From: Saccharobesus litoralis
GTDB taxonomy: Bacteria > Pseudomonadota > Gammaproteobacteria > Enterobacterales > Alteromonadaceae
Direction of reading: 5' to 3'
Length of the DNA: 64,000 nucleotides
NCBI RefSeq assembly: GCF_003063625.1
Contig: NZ_CP026604.1
Coordinates: 5,062,065-5,126,064 of the forward strand
Both the position numbers and the translations under genes were made by a program. The first letter of the stretch is position 1. Each line of letters opens with the position of its first letter. This document shows positions 19,134 to 29,087 of the stretch, one piece after another. The notes under the pieces are model-generated. The model searched no databases, was not told the origin of the DNA, and saw nothing but the letters and a program-made list of their open reading frames with translations.

Positions 19134-19222
19134 AAGGTTGGTGCTGAGGCACGAAGCCCAACATCTACACATTAATAACCACGTTGGGTTACGCTCATAC
19201 TTCGCTAACCCAACCTACACTA
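19134..19222. repeat. Palindromic dispersed repeats (GTTGGGTTA...TAACCCAAC type)
   Basis: Two adjacent inverted repeats: GTTGG...CCCAAC at 19137-19163, and a perfect 9-bp stem GTTGGGTTA / TAACCCAAC at 19183-19216. Sequences of this sort are scattered between genes in many marine gammaproteobacteria. It fills the space between the IS and ahcY. It does not match the SAH riboswitch pattern. Confidence 0.6.
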
Positions 19223-19244
19223 TAAATTTTGGAGTTACCATCCT

Positions 19245-20609
19245 ATGACTGACTACAAAGTCGCCGACATTTCCCTAGCTGAATGGGGTCGTAAAGAATT
19301 AACTATCGCCGAAAGTGAAATGCCAGCATTAATGGCCTGTCGTGAAAAGTATAAAGACAGCCAGCCGCTTAAAGGAGCAAAAATCTTAGGTTGTATTCAC
19401 ATGACCATTCAAACGGGTGTGTTAATCGAAACCTTAACTGCCTTAGGCGCAGAAGTGCGTTGGTCATCATGTAATATTTTCTCTACGCAAGATCACGCTG
19501 CTGCTGCAATCGCTGCGGCTGGTGTTCCAGTTTTTGCTTGGAAAGGCGAAACTGAAGAAGAGTATGAGTGGTGTATCGAGCAAACTATCAACAAAGATGG
19601 CGTTGTTTGGGATGCTAACATGGTACTTGATGATGGTGGTGACTTAACTCAAATCCTTCACGAGCGTTACCCTACTCTTTTGGACAGTATTCACGGTATT
19701 ACCGAAGAAACCACAACTGGTGTTCACCGTTTACAAGAAATGTTAGAAAAAGGCGAGCTAAGAGTGCCCGCTATCAATGTAAACGATTCAGTTACTAAAT
19801 CAAAAAACGATAACAAATACGGTTGTCGTCACAGCTTAAACGACGCGATTAAACGCGGTACTGACCACCTACTTTCAGGTAAAAAAGCCTTAGTTATCGG
19901 ATACGGTGATGTGGGTAAAGGTTCGGCGCAAAGCTTACGTCAAGAAGGCATGATTGTTGCGGTTACAGAAATCGATCCTATCTGTGCTATGCAAGCTTGT
20001 ATGGACGGCTTTGAAGTGGTTTCTCCATATAACAATGGGGTTAACACAGGTAAAGTTGAAGATATCAACACAGACCTACTGGGTAAAACTGACCTTATCG
20101 TTACTACAACAGGTAACGTTAACGTGTGTGACGCGGCTATGTTGCAAACGCTTAAATCAGGTGCTGTTGTATGTAACATTGGTCACTTCGACAACGAAAT
20201 CGACACTGCTTACATGCGTGACAACTGGAAGTGGGATGAAGTAAAACCTCAGGTTCATCAAGTTTTCCGTTCTGAAGATGCTAGCGACTTCTTAATTTTA
20301 TTATCTGAAGGCCGTTTAGTTAACCTAGGTAATGCAACAGGTCACCCAAGCCGTATTATGGATGGTTCTTTCGCTAACCAAGTATTGGCGCAAATTCACT
20401 TATTCACTCGCAAGTTTGCTGACTTACCTGAAGGCGATAAGAAAGCTAACATCACCTTAGAAGTATTACCGAAGAAGCTAGATGAAGAAGTAGCTTCATA
20501 CATGGTTCAAGGTTTTGGTGGTGTAGTCACTAAACTAACCAATACTCAAGCAGATTACATTAATGTTGATGCTGAAGGGCCATTTAAGCCTGAAACTTAC
20601 CGCTATTAA
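19245..20609 (+). CDS. ahcY: Adenosylhomocysteinase
   Basis: Reversibly hydrolyses S-adenosylhomocysteine to adenosine and homocysteine using tightly bound NAD+. The 454-residue protein starts with [15 protein letters not shown]. It shows the substrate-site segments [15 protein letters not shown] and [10 protein letters not shown], the NAD Rossmann motif [15 protein letters not shown] near residue 218 and the C-terminal NAD-binding [15 protein letters not shown] precedes the ATG. mtnN and ahcY in one neighbourhood give two parallel routes for SAH. An adenosine kinase upstream would consume the adenosine. Confidence 0.97.
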   Translation: MTDYKVADISLAEWGRKELTIAESEMPALMACREKYKDSQPLKGAKILGCIHMTIQTGVLIETLTALGAEVRWSSCNIFSTQDHAAAAIAAAGVPVFAWKGETEEEYEWCIEQTINKDGVVWDANMVLDDGGDLTQILHERYPTLLDSIHGITEETTTGVHRLQEMLEKGELRVPAINVNDSVTKSKNDNKYGCRHSLNDAIKRGTDHLLSGKKALVIGYGDVGKGSAQSLRQEGMIVAVTEIDPICAMQACMDGFEVVSPYNNGVNTGKVEDINTDLLGKTDLIVTTTGNVNVCDAAMLQTLKSGAVVCNIGHFDNEIDTAYMRDNWKWDEVKPQVHQVFRSEDASDFLILLSEGRLVNLGNATGHPSRIMDGSFANQVLAQIHLFTRKFADLPEGDKKANITLEVLPKKLDEEVASYMVQGFGGVVTKLTNTQADYINVDAEGPFKPETYRY

Positions 20610-20646
20610 TCTGCCAAGCAGTTATTACTTCACTTTATAAAAGTAA

Positions 20647-20671
20647 GCCGTTGCCTCAGCAACGGCTTTTT
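20647..20671 (+). terminator. Terminator of ahcY
   Basis: GCCGTTGC and GCAACGGC form a perfect 8-bp stem with a CTCA loop, followed by TTTTTA. Confidence 0.92.
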
Positions 20672-21010
20672 ATTATCTGTTAGGCCAGTAAATTCTGCTG
20701 CCACTCTATTTAGCATCATTTTGACCTATAGCTTTGCCCTATAGCTATGGCGTAAACAATCACTCGGAATAATCACAACGGCTGCTTGTAATCCGTCTAA
20801 TACCCCAAATATCCAGATTAACAGCAGGGCATTACTTTATCGCAAATTGTTAAACTGGCCTACTAAACCAAATTCATTGCGTTTACGTATTGATGAATAG
20901 TCAAAGCATACGTATTCAACAACTCATGGGTTGGTAATACAAGCGACAATTAAAGTTCGCGTTTAATATAGACATAATAAAAACAAAAGAAATTTCAAAA
21001 GGTGAAAACT
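20672..21010. other. Intergenic region upstream of the RND operon
   Basis: About 340 bp without gene. The only structure noticed is a direct repeat, TTTACGTATTGA (20882-20893) and CATACGTATTCA (20907-20918), each centred on TACGTA and 25 bp apart. It could be an operator of the downstream efflux genes. No regulator gene is adjacent. Confidence 0.4.
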
Positions 21011-22279
21011 ATGTGGCAGCGGATCCCTTTAGCCATAAAAATTCTTATTCCTTCACTTGTCGTGATTGGCTTAGTTGCAACCCAAAAACCCAAGCCCGAA
21101 CCCGTAAAACAAGAAAATACCACACCCAATAAACCTATGGTTAATGTGGTATATGCTCAACCACAAGCCCATCACCTACAAATCACCAGTCAAGGCACAG
21201 TTAAACCCAAAACCGCAATTAATTTGGTATCTCGCGTGGCAGGCAATATCACTTATGTGGCACCACAATTTAATGACGGCGGTTTTATAAAGAAAGAGCA
21301 GATACTAGTCAAAATCGATAAAAGTGACTATCACTTAGCACTCATTCGTGCCAAAGCTAATTTGGCCACTGCACAAATGCAACTCGCGCAAGAAAAAGGG
21401 CTCGCGCGCCAAGCTAAACGAGAATGGCGTGATTTAGGCAACCAAGAAGCCAATAGTTTATTTTTACGCGAACCACAAATTACGGCTGCTAAGGCTAATG
21501 TTAGCGCAGCTCAAGCCGAGGTTAAACAAGCTGAACTCAATTTACAACGTACTGAAATAAAAGCACCATTTAGTGGCCGTATACAGCAAATAATGGTTAA
21601 TGTTGGCCAATACATTGGAGCAAACCAACAATTGGCCAGCTTGTTTGATAGCACTGTTATGCAAGTCAGCTTACCTCTTTCAGAACAACAAGCTGCCCTC
21701 ATTAATTTGCCGCTTAATCCGCAAGTGACAAACTTGCCACAAGTGGTGTTATCCGGTTCTGTTGCTGGACAAAATGCAACTTGGCAAGGTCAGGTTGTAC
21801 GCACACAAGCCAGTGTGAATACGCAATCACGCATGTATTACGGCATTGTTGAAGTTATTCAAGATATCAATAGTCCGACGCCTCTCATAAACGGCCAGTT
21901 TGTTAATGCTAAAATATCCGGCAAAGCCATCGAGCAAGTGGCACGCTTACCGAAACAAGCGGTTTTTAAACGAGACCAAATTTATTGGTTAAAAGACGAT
22001 AAAATCGTTGCTGGACAAGTAGAAGTATTAAATCAAGACAACCAATACGTCTGGGTTAAATCAGCAATGTTAACGCCAGATTTAGCGATTATTGCCGACC
22101 GACAAGGCTATGTCACCCCTGGCACCGCAGTTGAAATAAACTTAGAAAACATAAAAAGCCCAGTAGACCCAGAACCGACTAGTACCGCTAATACAGAAAA
22201 TCCCGAGCAGTCACCCCCCTCTCGCTCCGCAACTGGAGATGCTGCACCGCAAAATACAGCAACGGGAGATAAAGCATGA
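21011..22279 (+). CDS. RND efflux periplasmic adaptor (HlyD/AcrA-type)
   Basis: Membrane-fusion subunit linking an RND pump to an outer-membrane channel. After an N-terminal anchor (LAIKILIPSLVVIGLVA) comes a beta-barrel/lipoyl part (RVAGNITYVAPQFNDGGFIKKEQILVKID). A helical hairpin around residues 105-175 is followed by the returning lipoyl half (RTEIKAPFSGRIQQIMVNVGQYIG). The C-terminal 40 residues are a Pro/Ser/Thr-rich tail. The ATG at 21011 has AGGTG at good spacing; a GTG at 21002 would add three residues. It overlaps the permease gene by ATGA. No outer-membrane factor is encoded nearby. Confidence 0.9.
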   Translation: MWQRIPLAIKILIPSLVVIGLVATQKPKPEPVKQENTTPNKPMVNVVYAQPQAHHLQITSQGTVKPKTAINLVSRVAGNITYVAPQFNDGGFIKKEQILVKIDKSDYHLALIRAKANLATAQMQLAQEKGLARQAKREWRDLGNQEANSLFLREPQITAAKANVSAAQAEVKQAELNLQRTEIKAPFSGRIQQIMVNVGQYIGANQQLASLFDSTVMQVSLPLSEQQAALINLPLNPQVTNLPQVVLSGSVAGQNATWQGQVVRTQASVNTQSRMYYGIVEVIQDINSPTPLINGQFVNAKISGKAIEQVARLPKQAVFKRDQIYWLKDDKIVAGQVEVLNQDNQYVWVKSAMLTPDLAIIADRQGYVTPGTAVEINLENIKSPVDPEPTSTANTENPEQSPPSRSATGDAAPQNTATGDKA

Positions 22280-25200
22280 AAGGCTTAGTTGCTTGGTTTG
22301 CCGATAACCCTGTTGCGGCTAATTTGTTAATGGCCGTCATTTTAATCGGCGGGTTAATCGGGGTTGATACGGTTGAAAAAGAGGTATTTCCTTCGCAAGA
22401 AACCAAGATTATTAATGTCGGCATGAGCTACCTTGGCGCAGGGCCAAGAGAAGTTGAACAACAAATAGTCGTGCGTATTGAAGAAGCCATCGCTGATTTA
22501 GTTGGTATTTTCCAAATCAGCTCAACCGCAACACAAGGGTATGGCAATGTCCGCATTGAAGTTATTGAGGGGTATGACGTAAAAGAAGTATTAAACGATA
22601 TTAAAGCCCGAGTCGACGCAATAAATACCTTTCCATCCAGTGTTGAACGGCCGATTATCAGCCAAAACATTAACCGTGTGCCTTTAATGTTTTTTACCCT
22701 GTATGGCGATGTTGACGATGCCATCATGAAAGCAACCGCACAACAAATAGCCGATGACATGGCCTTACTTAATGGCATCTCCCAAGTGACGTATCGCGGT
22801 ACTAAAGATGATCAAATGAATATTGAGATCTCTGAATATAATTTACGCCGCTTTAATTTAACTTTTGATCAAGTCGCAACAGCCATTCGCAACTCTTCTC
22901 TTAACTTACCCGCAGGTAATATAAAAACCCGCTTGGGTAATGTCCAAGTACAAACCCGCAGCCAAGCATACAATGCCGATGACTTTGCCAACATCACCAT
23001 TATTAGCTATGCCGACGGTACTCAACTTAAGCTAGGTGATATTGCTAACATTCGCGACGGTTTTGCCGATGTCGACTTAGAAGTCGGGTTTAACGGGGTA
23101 AAAGCCATTGATTTTCAGGCTATGATCAGCGATCAACCGGATTTATTTGGCGGCACGCAAAGTGCGCGCGACTATATTGAAAAAGCCCGTAAAGTACTGC
23201 CAGCTGGACTGAAAATTGATATTAATTATGAAATGCGCCAGTTATTCGACAGTCGCCTTAATTTACTAACCGGCAACGCCATTGGTGGCTTACTGTTAGT
23301 CTTTATTATATTAATGCTGTTTTTACGTCCCATTCTCGCCATATGGGTCTGTGTGGGTATTGCCACCTCTTTTGCAGGAGCACTTTGGTTACTGCCCTAT
23401 TCAGATATCAGCGTCAATATGATCTCCATGTTTGCGTTTTTAATGGTGCTGGGTATTGTGGTTGACGATGCAATTGTGGTGGGGGAAAGCGTCTATTCAC
23501 AACAACAAAAAGGCAACCTTGGGGTACCCGGATCCGCTGAAGGTGCCAAGCGAGTGTTTAAGCCGGTTGTATTGGCTGTACTGAGTACCATTATTTTCTT
23601 CTTCCCTATGATTGATGTTCCTATGGAGGTCAAACCCCATACCCATTCAATCTTCTTTGTCGTGGTATTTTGTCTGCTATTTTCTTTAATTGAATGCCTG
23701 CTGATTTTACCTTCTCACTTGTCGCATATGAAACCCGAGCGCCCTAGCCGCTTTCTATTTTTACAAAAAGTAACGCAAATACGCATATGGTTTTCCGGCA
23801 AGTTAAACCAATTTGCTCAACAAGTTTATCAACCCCAATTAGTGAAATGCTTAAACAATGCTGGCGCAACAACGGTTGGCTTTTTAATGGCAGTGTTGTT
23901 AGCCATCTCGGTTTTTGTTGGCGGCTGGATGAACGTGTCATTTTTTCCACAAGTGCCGCAAAGCTTTATTATTGCTAATGTAAATTTACCGGAAGGCTCT
24001 GCCTACAATGAAGCGCTGCGCATAGCTAACCATATTTCACAAGTCGCCGAAGATATGCGCACCGACGAATCTTTATTAAACGCCAATAAACAACAACCGT
24101 TTTTAACGGAAATAAAAAAAACCGCCAGTGGTAACAACGCTAATGTGTTTGTTGGCCTACAGTTATCCGAAAGCAGAACCGTAAGTGCCAAACAGGTTAC
24201 CGAGCGATTTAAACAGCTCATTGGGCCTATCCCCGAAGCTAAGCAATATTCACTGGCCTTTAGCTTTGGCGGCTCCAGTTCTGATATCAGCTTAAACTTA
24301 AATATCACCAGTAATGATCTGCAAGACCAGCAAGCTGCATCACAACAAGTGGTAAAGACTTTAAGTGCTTACCCCGGCATTTCCAATGTGCGCAGTAGTT
24401 TAGAGTCGGCTCGAGTGGAAGTAGAACTCGCATTAAAACCTCATGCCGAAACGCTAGGGATCACGCTAAACCAAATCGCGCGCCAAGTACGCCAAGGATT
24501 TTATGGTGAAGAAGTACAACGTATACCACGTGGCAAAGAAGATGTGCGGGTCATGTTGAATTACCCAAAAGAACACAGAACCGAGCTCGATTTATTAAAT
24601 AACATGCGGATCCGCACTAATGCTGGGGTCGAGATCCCACTAGAAGAAGTGGCCGATATACAACTGGTACCCGGTTACACCAAAATAGACCGTGTTGATC
24701 GCAAGCGCAATATTCAAATTAGTGCCGACATTGCCGACGGTTATGATGCAATGCAGACCGTAAACCAAATGCTCAACGACAATTTACAAACTTGGCAACG
24801 GCAAATTGTCGGCTTTGATTTAAAAACCGAAGGTAACTTACGCGCGCAAGCAACATTTCAAAGCACCATGGCCATTAACTTTATTATGGCCTTACTGGCT
24901 GTTTATGTATTAATGGCGGTTGCATTTAAATCTTACAGCGAACCTTTTTTAATTTTAACGGCTGTACCGTTTGGCTTTGTAGGCGCGATTTTAGGCCATA
25001 CGATCATGGGGCATGATATCAGTATGATGTCTTTTCTTGGTTTTCTGGCCTGTGCCGGCGTTGTTGTCAACGACAATCTTGTTTTACTCGACCGAGTTAA
25101 TCAGCTACGAGATAACGGCGCTAACGCCATTGAAGCCGTGTTACAAGCAGGTCAAGATAGATTCCGCGCGATTGTCTTAACCTCGCTTACCACCTTTGTC

Positions 25201-25425
25201 GGGTTAATGCCGATCCTATTTGAAAAAAGTGGCCAAGCACAATTTTTAATTCCTATGGTTATCTCATTGGGTTTTGGGGTTTTACTCGCCTCTACCGTGA
25301 CACTAATACTCGTGCCTTGTATTTATGTATTGTTTGATAAGGTTAAAAATAGAGTAAAACAGGTATTAAAAATTAACTCAGGTATAGGCAGCCGTAGCCA
25401 ACTTAATGAGTTAGAGATGGATTAA
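22276..25425 (+). CDS. RND efflux permease (AcrB/MdtF-like superfamily)
   Basis: Proton-driven inner-membrane pump of 1049 residues. The N-terminus is MKGLVAWFADNPVAANLLMA, then a first periplasmic porter domain with GAGPREVEQQIVVRIEEA. Membrane helix 4 carries the relay aspartates in LGIVVDDAIVVGESV near residue 395. A second porter domain follows, then a second membrane half (FLGFLACAGVVVNDNLVLLDR, SLTTFVGLMPILFEKS). The divergence from AcrB and the NP-type N-terminus fit the environmental HAE1-like subgroup whose substrates are mostly unknown. It is coupled to the adaptor by a 4-base overlap. Confidence 0.92.
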   Translation: MKGLVAWFADNPVAANLLMAVILIGGLIGVDTVEKEVFPSQETKIINVGMSYLGAGPREVEQQIVVRIEEAIADLVGIFQISSTATQGYGNVRIEVIEGYDVKEVLNDIKARVDAINTFPSSVERPIISQNINRVPLMFFTLYGDVDDAIMKATAQQIADDMALLNGISQVTYRGTKDDQMNIEISEYNLRRFNLTFDQVATAIRNSSLNLPAGNIKTRLGNVQVQTRSQAYNADDFANITIISYADGTQLKLGDIANIRDGFADVDLEVGFNGVKAIDFQAMISDQPDLFGGTQSARDYIEKARKVLPAGLKIDINYEMRQLFDSRLNLLTGNAIGGLLLVFIILMLFLRPILAIWVCVGIATSFAGALWLLPYSDISVNMISMFAFLMVLGIVVDDAIVVGESVYSQQQKGNLGVPGSAEGAKRVFKPVVLAVLSTIIFFFPMIDVPMEVKPHTHSIFFVVVFCLLFSLIECLLILPSHLSHMKPERPSRFLFLQKVTQIRIWFSGKLNQFAQQVYQPQLVKCLNNAGATTVGFLMAVLLAISVFVGGWMNVSFFPQVPQSFIIANVNLPEGSAYNEALRIANHISQVAEDMRTDESLLNANKQQPFLTEIKKTASGNNANVFVGLQLSESRTVSAKQVTERFKQLIGPIPEAKQYSLAFSFGGSSSDISLNLNITSNDLQDQQAASQQVVKTLSAYPGISNVRSSLESARVEVELALKPHAETLGITLNQIARQVRQGFYGEEVQRIPRGKEDVRVMLNYPKEHRTELDLLNNMRIRTNAGVEIPLEEVADIQLVPGYTKIDRVDRKRNIQISADIADGYDAMQTVNQMLNDNLQTWQRQIVGFDLKTEGNLRAQATFQSTMAINFIMALLAVYVLMAVAFKSYSEPFLILTAVPFGFVGAILGHTIMGHDISMMSFLGFLACAGVVVNDNLVLLDRVNQLRDNGANAIEAVLQAGQDRFRAIVLTSLTTFVGLMPILFEKSGQAQFLIPMVISLGFGVLLASTVTLILVPCIYVLFDKVKNRVKQVLKINSGIGSRSQLNELEMD

Positions 25426-25492
25426 TGGATTAAGCAGGTGGCTGGCTGCGAGCAATAGTCAAAATTAGCACCTCCAAACAAGACGCTAAAAA

Positions 25493-25522
25493 CAAAAAAA
25501 ACGCTGGTACTCAACCAGCGTT
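25493..25522 (-). terminator. Terminator at the end of the capsule gene run
   Basis: Read leftward, AACGCTGGT and ACCAGCGTT pair around a 5-6 base loop and are followed by seven T. It ends the kps transcript and could also stop the converging RND transcript. Confidence 0.88.
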
Positions 25523-25550
25523 CTATTGTTTTAACTAATAACGTAAGCCG

Positions 25551-26861
25551 TTATTGAAAGTTAACATTAGCCTTCATTGGCACTGTCAAACGTTGCTTTT
25601 GCTGGACTCTGTTAGCATGGTTAATAGCAATACGATTGATGCCGACATTTTTTTCAATGAGCCAATCAACAATATTGTCACACGTCATGTCAATCTGCTT
25701 GTAAAAGCTACCATTAATCTGCGTATGCTCTTTTAACAACGCCTTGTACATAGCAAAAAACTCACCATCAACGGAGCAAGGCGCCACCCAAAACTTATCT
25801 AAAGGTAAAGAGCTAGTTAACTTGGGAATATCATAGTTGGCTTTACCCATCACTTTAGTAGGCTTGAGGTGATGCAATGATGACAAACCAACCGTGCTGT
25901 TTACCGTTATTGTCGCGCGGCAATGCCTTAACATGGTAGGTAAGTTAATTTCATGGCCATAAACCACACGATGACGGATCTGCAAGGTTTTCGCAAAACG
26001 GCGGATCAATTTACCATAATGCCTAAACCCTCTGTCCATGGGGTGATGTTTAAATACCAGCGCCGTATCTTTTGGTGCATGCTGACTAAAGGATGTCATC
26101 ACTTCACGAATAAAATCTTTTACATCGTCGTAATCAGAATGCGATAAAATTTGGCTATCACAATGCACTTGCAACGGCACAAAAAAGTATTTGCCATCCC
26201 AATTATCAAGGATCTTGCGTTCCATGCCATATTGGGTCACTTTATATTGCCATTTACGGCGAATCGATCGCGACCAATATTTAGCTTCTTGCAATGCTGA
26301 AAAGCGGCGGTGATGGCCATCGTTAATCAACCAAGGTTTTGCAAAAAGCCGAGATGAATAGTAAGTCACCCCGTAGCATAATCGCTGGAAAAAAGTTTGG
26401 CCTATTTTAACGTCTTGCTTTATGGTTGTAGCAGATAAGTACTTGTCGATATATTCATCAACATCATCTTGTTTAAGGGTATTTAAAATTGAAAAAGACG
26501 AATTAGCGTTAACTCCGTCTTTTTCTAACGTGATCCAATTAGGACGAATATAGCCCTCTTCAAACGCCCAAAACTCCAAACCGTTTTGCGCACAAATATC
26601 TTTGGCAATTGAATGATACGAGCGGCAATCACCAAATACCACAACGGCGTGAATATCATTACGTTTAACAAACATAGAAAGGTAGCGTGGCCAAACGTTT
26701 AAGTCGCCACGGTAATGAAACTCATGATCCGCTTTTGAATAGTAAACATCACCACCGTTAAAGTTAATTTTAAACGTGGTATTACCTAAAGAAGAAAACT
26801 TGCTAGCCAATTTTCCAAAAAATGGCCCAAGTGGTCCTTGCAAAAAAAGGATATTACTCAT
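25551..26861 (-). CDS. kpsS: Capsule beta-Kdo transferase KpsS
   Basis: With KpsC it builds the poly-Kdo linker on lysophosphatidylglycerol that anchors group-2 capsules. The 436-residue Capsule_synth domain protein begins SNILFLQGPLGPFFGKLA, the KpsS hallmark. It contains VVVFGDCRSYHSIA, FWAFEEGYIRPNW, the HHPMDRG segment (VFKHHPMDRGFRHYG) and the T-VNSTVGL motif near residue 327. It lies 7 bp after kpsC at the end of the capsule run. Confidence 0.92.
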   Translation of the reverse strand: MSNILFLQGPLGPFFGKLASKFSSLGNTTFKINFNGGDVYYSKADHEFHYRGDLNVWPRYLSMFVKRNDIHAVVVFGDCRSYHSIAKDICAQNGLEFWAFEEGYIRPNWITLEKDGVNANSSFSILNTLKQDDVDEYIDKYLSATTIKQDVKIGQTFFQRLCYGVTYYSSRLFAKPWLINDGHHRRFSALQEAKYWSRSIRRKWQYKVTQYGMERKILDNWDGKYFFVPLQVHCDSQILSHSDYDDVKDFIREVMTSFSQHAPKDTALVFKHHPMDRGFRHYGKLIRRFAKTLQIRHRVVYGHEINLPTMLRHCRATITVNSTVGLSSLHHLKPTKVMGKANYDIPKLTSSLPLDKFWVAPCSVDGEFFAMYKALLKEHTQINGSFYKQIDMTCDNIVDWLIEKNVGINRIAINHANRVQQKQRLTVPMKANVNFQ

Positions 26862-26868
26862 GGGTATC

Positions 26869-28935
26869 TTAACGTCTCAACAGTCTAAATGTGATCTCAG
26901 CTAGGAATCGAATTTTACGTATTATTCGCGATAATGTTGTAATAATTTGTAAAGGGGCAACAAACGATCCCTTTTTGCCTTGCATGGTGGAAATAATAAA
27001 CTCTGGAGATGTATACCCGAAGGTGTGTTCATTTACGTATAGGGGATACTCAATCAAAGCTCCATAAACCAACGTCGTTAACGCTAGCTTTTTTTGTCGC
27101 CTTTCTATTGGGTATTTATCTTCCGTTAAACCCCAACCAGCGTAAAAAGGCAGGCCATAGCATACGACTTTTTTGCCACGAATTAAAGCTTCAAACCCCG
27201 CTAAAGAGGTTAACGTATGCAATTCGTCCACTAACTCAATACATTCAATAATACCGGCTCGAGTCAATTGTAGATCAGCGTATTGCTTTACCTGTTGTGG
27301 GGGAATATGCCCTTGGCGATTACCGCTGAGTACATCAGGGTGCGGCTTATAAATAATGCACGCATCTGGGTTAGCCAGCCGCGCATTTTGCAACAAGTGT
27401 AAATTGGTTTTTATATCAATACAGCCAGTTTGAATAGACGCATCATCTTCCACTTGACCAACCACCAAAATTTTACGCTGGCTAACATTGGATAATGCGC
27501 TTAACTCTTGCTCACCGTCAGACACATTATATTTTGATACCTTGGTTTGAATCAGTTGCGCCAGTAGTAATGCTGCTCTGTGCTGTTGCTCTGTATTTAG
27601 ATTTAAGTTATTTAAAATAAACTCTAAATCACTTGGCTGGCGAGGATCAAAATAAATACCGCGCGAGTCAACTACTAATGAAGATGGCCGACGCAGATCA
27701 GCCCCTAGGCCAACCGAGCGGATAAAACCGTCTTCAATGCGTAATACGTTTGGCTGTTGATTAAGGCTCACGCTAGGTGCCGGCTTTGCCCCCCAAACCA
27801 CTAAAGCATCATTAGCTTGCCACTGAATTTTAGCGACCTGAGTCGACTTAATAAATTTAACCCTAGGCGCATACTTTTTAAGAAAGTCAGGTAAAAAAGC
27901 CTGCTTCCACCAGCTAAAGTCACAACAATACAAGGTATTGTATTGCTTGGCTGCGCTTTTTTGTAAAGCAATGTAGTCAATAACATCTTCAACGTCACAG
28001 CGCTGATGGGTATCAGGATGCACATAGCGCACGTATTTAATATAAGCTGCGTATATCAGATCGTATATTGACTTTTTATACCCTCGCCTGCGCTCAGGGA
28101 TAAAGCCTCTATCGTCAGTTAAGCCCCAACCAGCGTAAAACGGCGTACCAAAAGTAATGACTTGCTTACCTTGTACTAGCGCATCAAAGCCAAGCTGCGA
28201 ACATACGGTGTAGATTTTTTCACATTGCGCCACCAGCAACATAGGGTTACAGGCTTGAGTTAAAAATTGAATCCGCGCATGTTTGCTTTCTTTAGGTGGC
28301 AAAAAACCTTGTTTCTTGCCTAGTATGACATCTGGGTGAGTTTTAACGTATATCGTCTTATTGGGATTTTCATCAAGAGCACACTGCAGCATTTGCCTAA
28401 AGCTATCGGCGCTGGCATAGCTATGGGCAACCGACAGATCACCAAAGGTTTGATCAACCACGAGAACTGCATCTTGCTCAATTGCCAACTGCGCTGGTGC
28501 CTGCGACGAGAGATTATATTTAGTAATATGATGTTGAATTAATTTAGCCTGTAGCGCCTTAACCCGAGCCATTTTGTCGACACTAGCTCGGGGGCTAACA
28601 TATTCGTCATTAGATAAATTGAGTTCATCGCCAGCCAAACCATTAATAATATAGGTTTCAATATCACTCGAATTAGTAGCATCGTAGTAAATACCACTAG
28701 TATCAACACTCAATGACAACAAGCCTTGCTTTGAACTAGAATGGTTAAGGTAGGCGATAAAACCATCTTCAACTCGCCAAAAAGGTAAGTCGTGTTTATC
28801 AGCAATCGCTTTAATTTTTGCTGCTGAGGGTTTTAGGCCCCAGCCAATTACTACTACGTTGTTTGAAAGATTATGAGATATATCTTCAAAAAAACTTGAT
28901 GCTTTACTAATCAAGTGCTTAGTTAAAAAAAACAA
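26869..28935 (-). CDS. kpsC: Capsule dual beta-Kdo transferase KpsC
   Basis: Alternating beta-2,4/2,7 Kdo transferase with two homologous halves (residues about 25-330 and 350-660). Each carries an EDGFI segment (FWRVEDGFIAYL; VLRIEDGFIRSVGLGADLRRPSSLV), a KTHPDV/KPHPDV segment and YAGWGLT. Length is 688, against 675 in E. coli. The most upstream possible start is TTG at 28935 because a TAA stop lies directly before it in frame; a GGG ribosome-site match lies 6-7 bases upstream. Codons 2-4 form a run of eight T, a possible slippage site. Confidence 0.93.
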   Translation of the reverse strand: MFFLTKHLISKASSFFEDISHNLSNNVVVIGWGLKPSAAKIKAIADKHDLPFWRVEDGFIAYLNHSSSKQGLLSLSVDTSGIYYDATNSSDIETYIINGLAGDELNLSNDEYVSPRASVDKMARVKALQAKLIQHHITKYNLSSQAPAQLAIEQDAVLVVDQTFGDLSVAHSYASADSFRQMLQCALDENPNKTIYVKTHPDVILGKKQGFLPPKESKHARIQFLTQACNPMLLVAQCEKIYTVCSQLGFDALVQGKQVITFGTPFYAGWGLTDDRGFIPERRRGYKKSIYDLIYAAYIKYVRYVHPDTHQRCDVEDVIDYIALQKSAAKQYNTLYCCDFSWWKQAFLPDFLKKYAPRVKFIKSTQVAKIQWQANDALVVWGAKPAPSVSLNQQPNVLRIEDGFIRSVGLGADLRRPSSLVVDSRGIYFDPRQPSDLEFILNNLNLNTEQQHRAALLLAQLIQTKVSKYNVSDGEQELSALSNVSQRKILVVGQVEDDASIQTGCIDIKTNLHLLQNARLANPDACIIYKPHPDVLSGNRQGHIPPQQVKQYADLQLTRAGIIECIELVDELHTLTSLAGFEALIRGKKVVCYGLPFYAGWGLTEDKYPIERRQKKLALTTLVYGALIEYPLYVNEHTFGYTSPEFIISTMQGKKGSFVAPLQIITTLSRIIRKIRFLAEITFRLLRR

Positions 28936-29087
28936 TTACAACCCTTTTATAATTTCAAATTTTTTAGCAAAAAGTAAGGAGTATTGATAAAACTATATTA
29001 TGGGCCATTTATGCTTCACCAATAAAGGTAAAGCACAGTTCATTTATACTTCTGTCTACAACATGTTTAATCAGAATATATTAGGTT

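Noticed and set aside
19134-19244. SAH riboswitch upstream of ahcY
   Set aside because: The region is a dispersed palindromic repeat; the conserved SAH aptamer core is not present.
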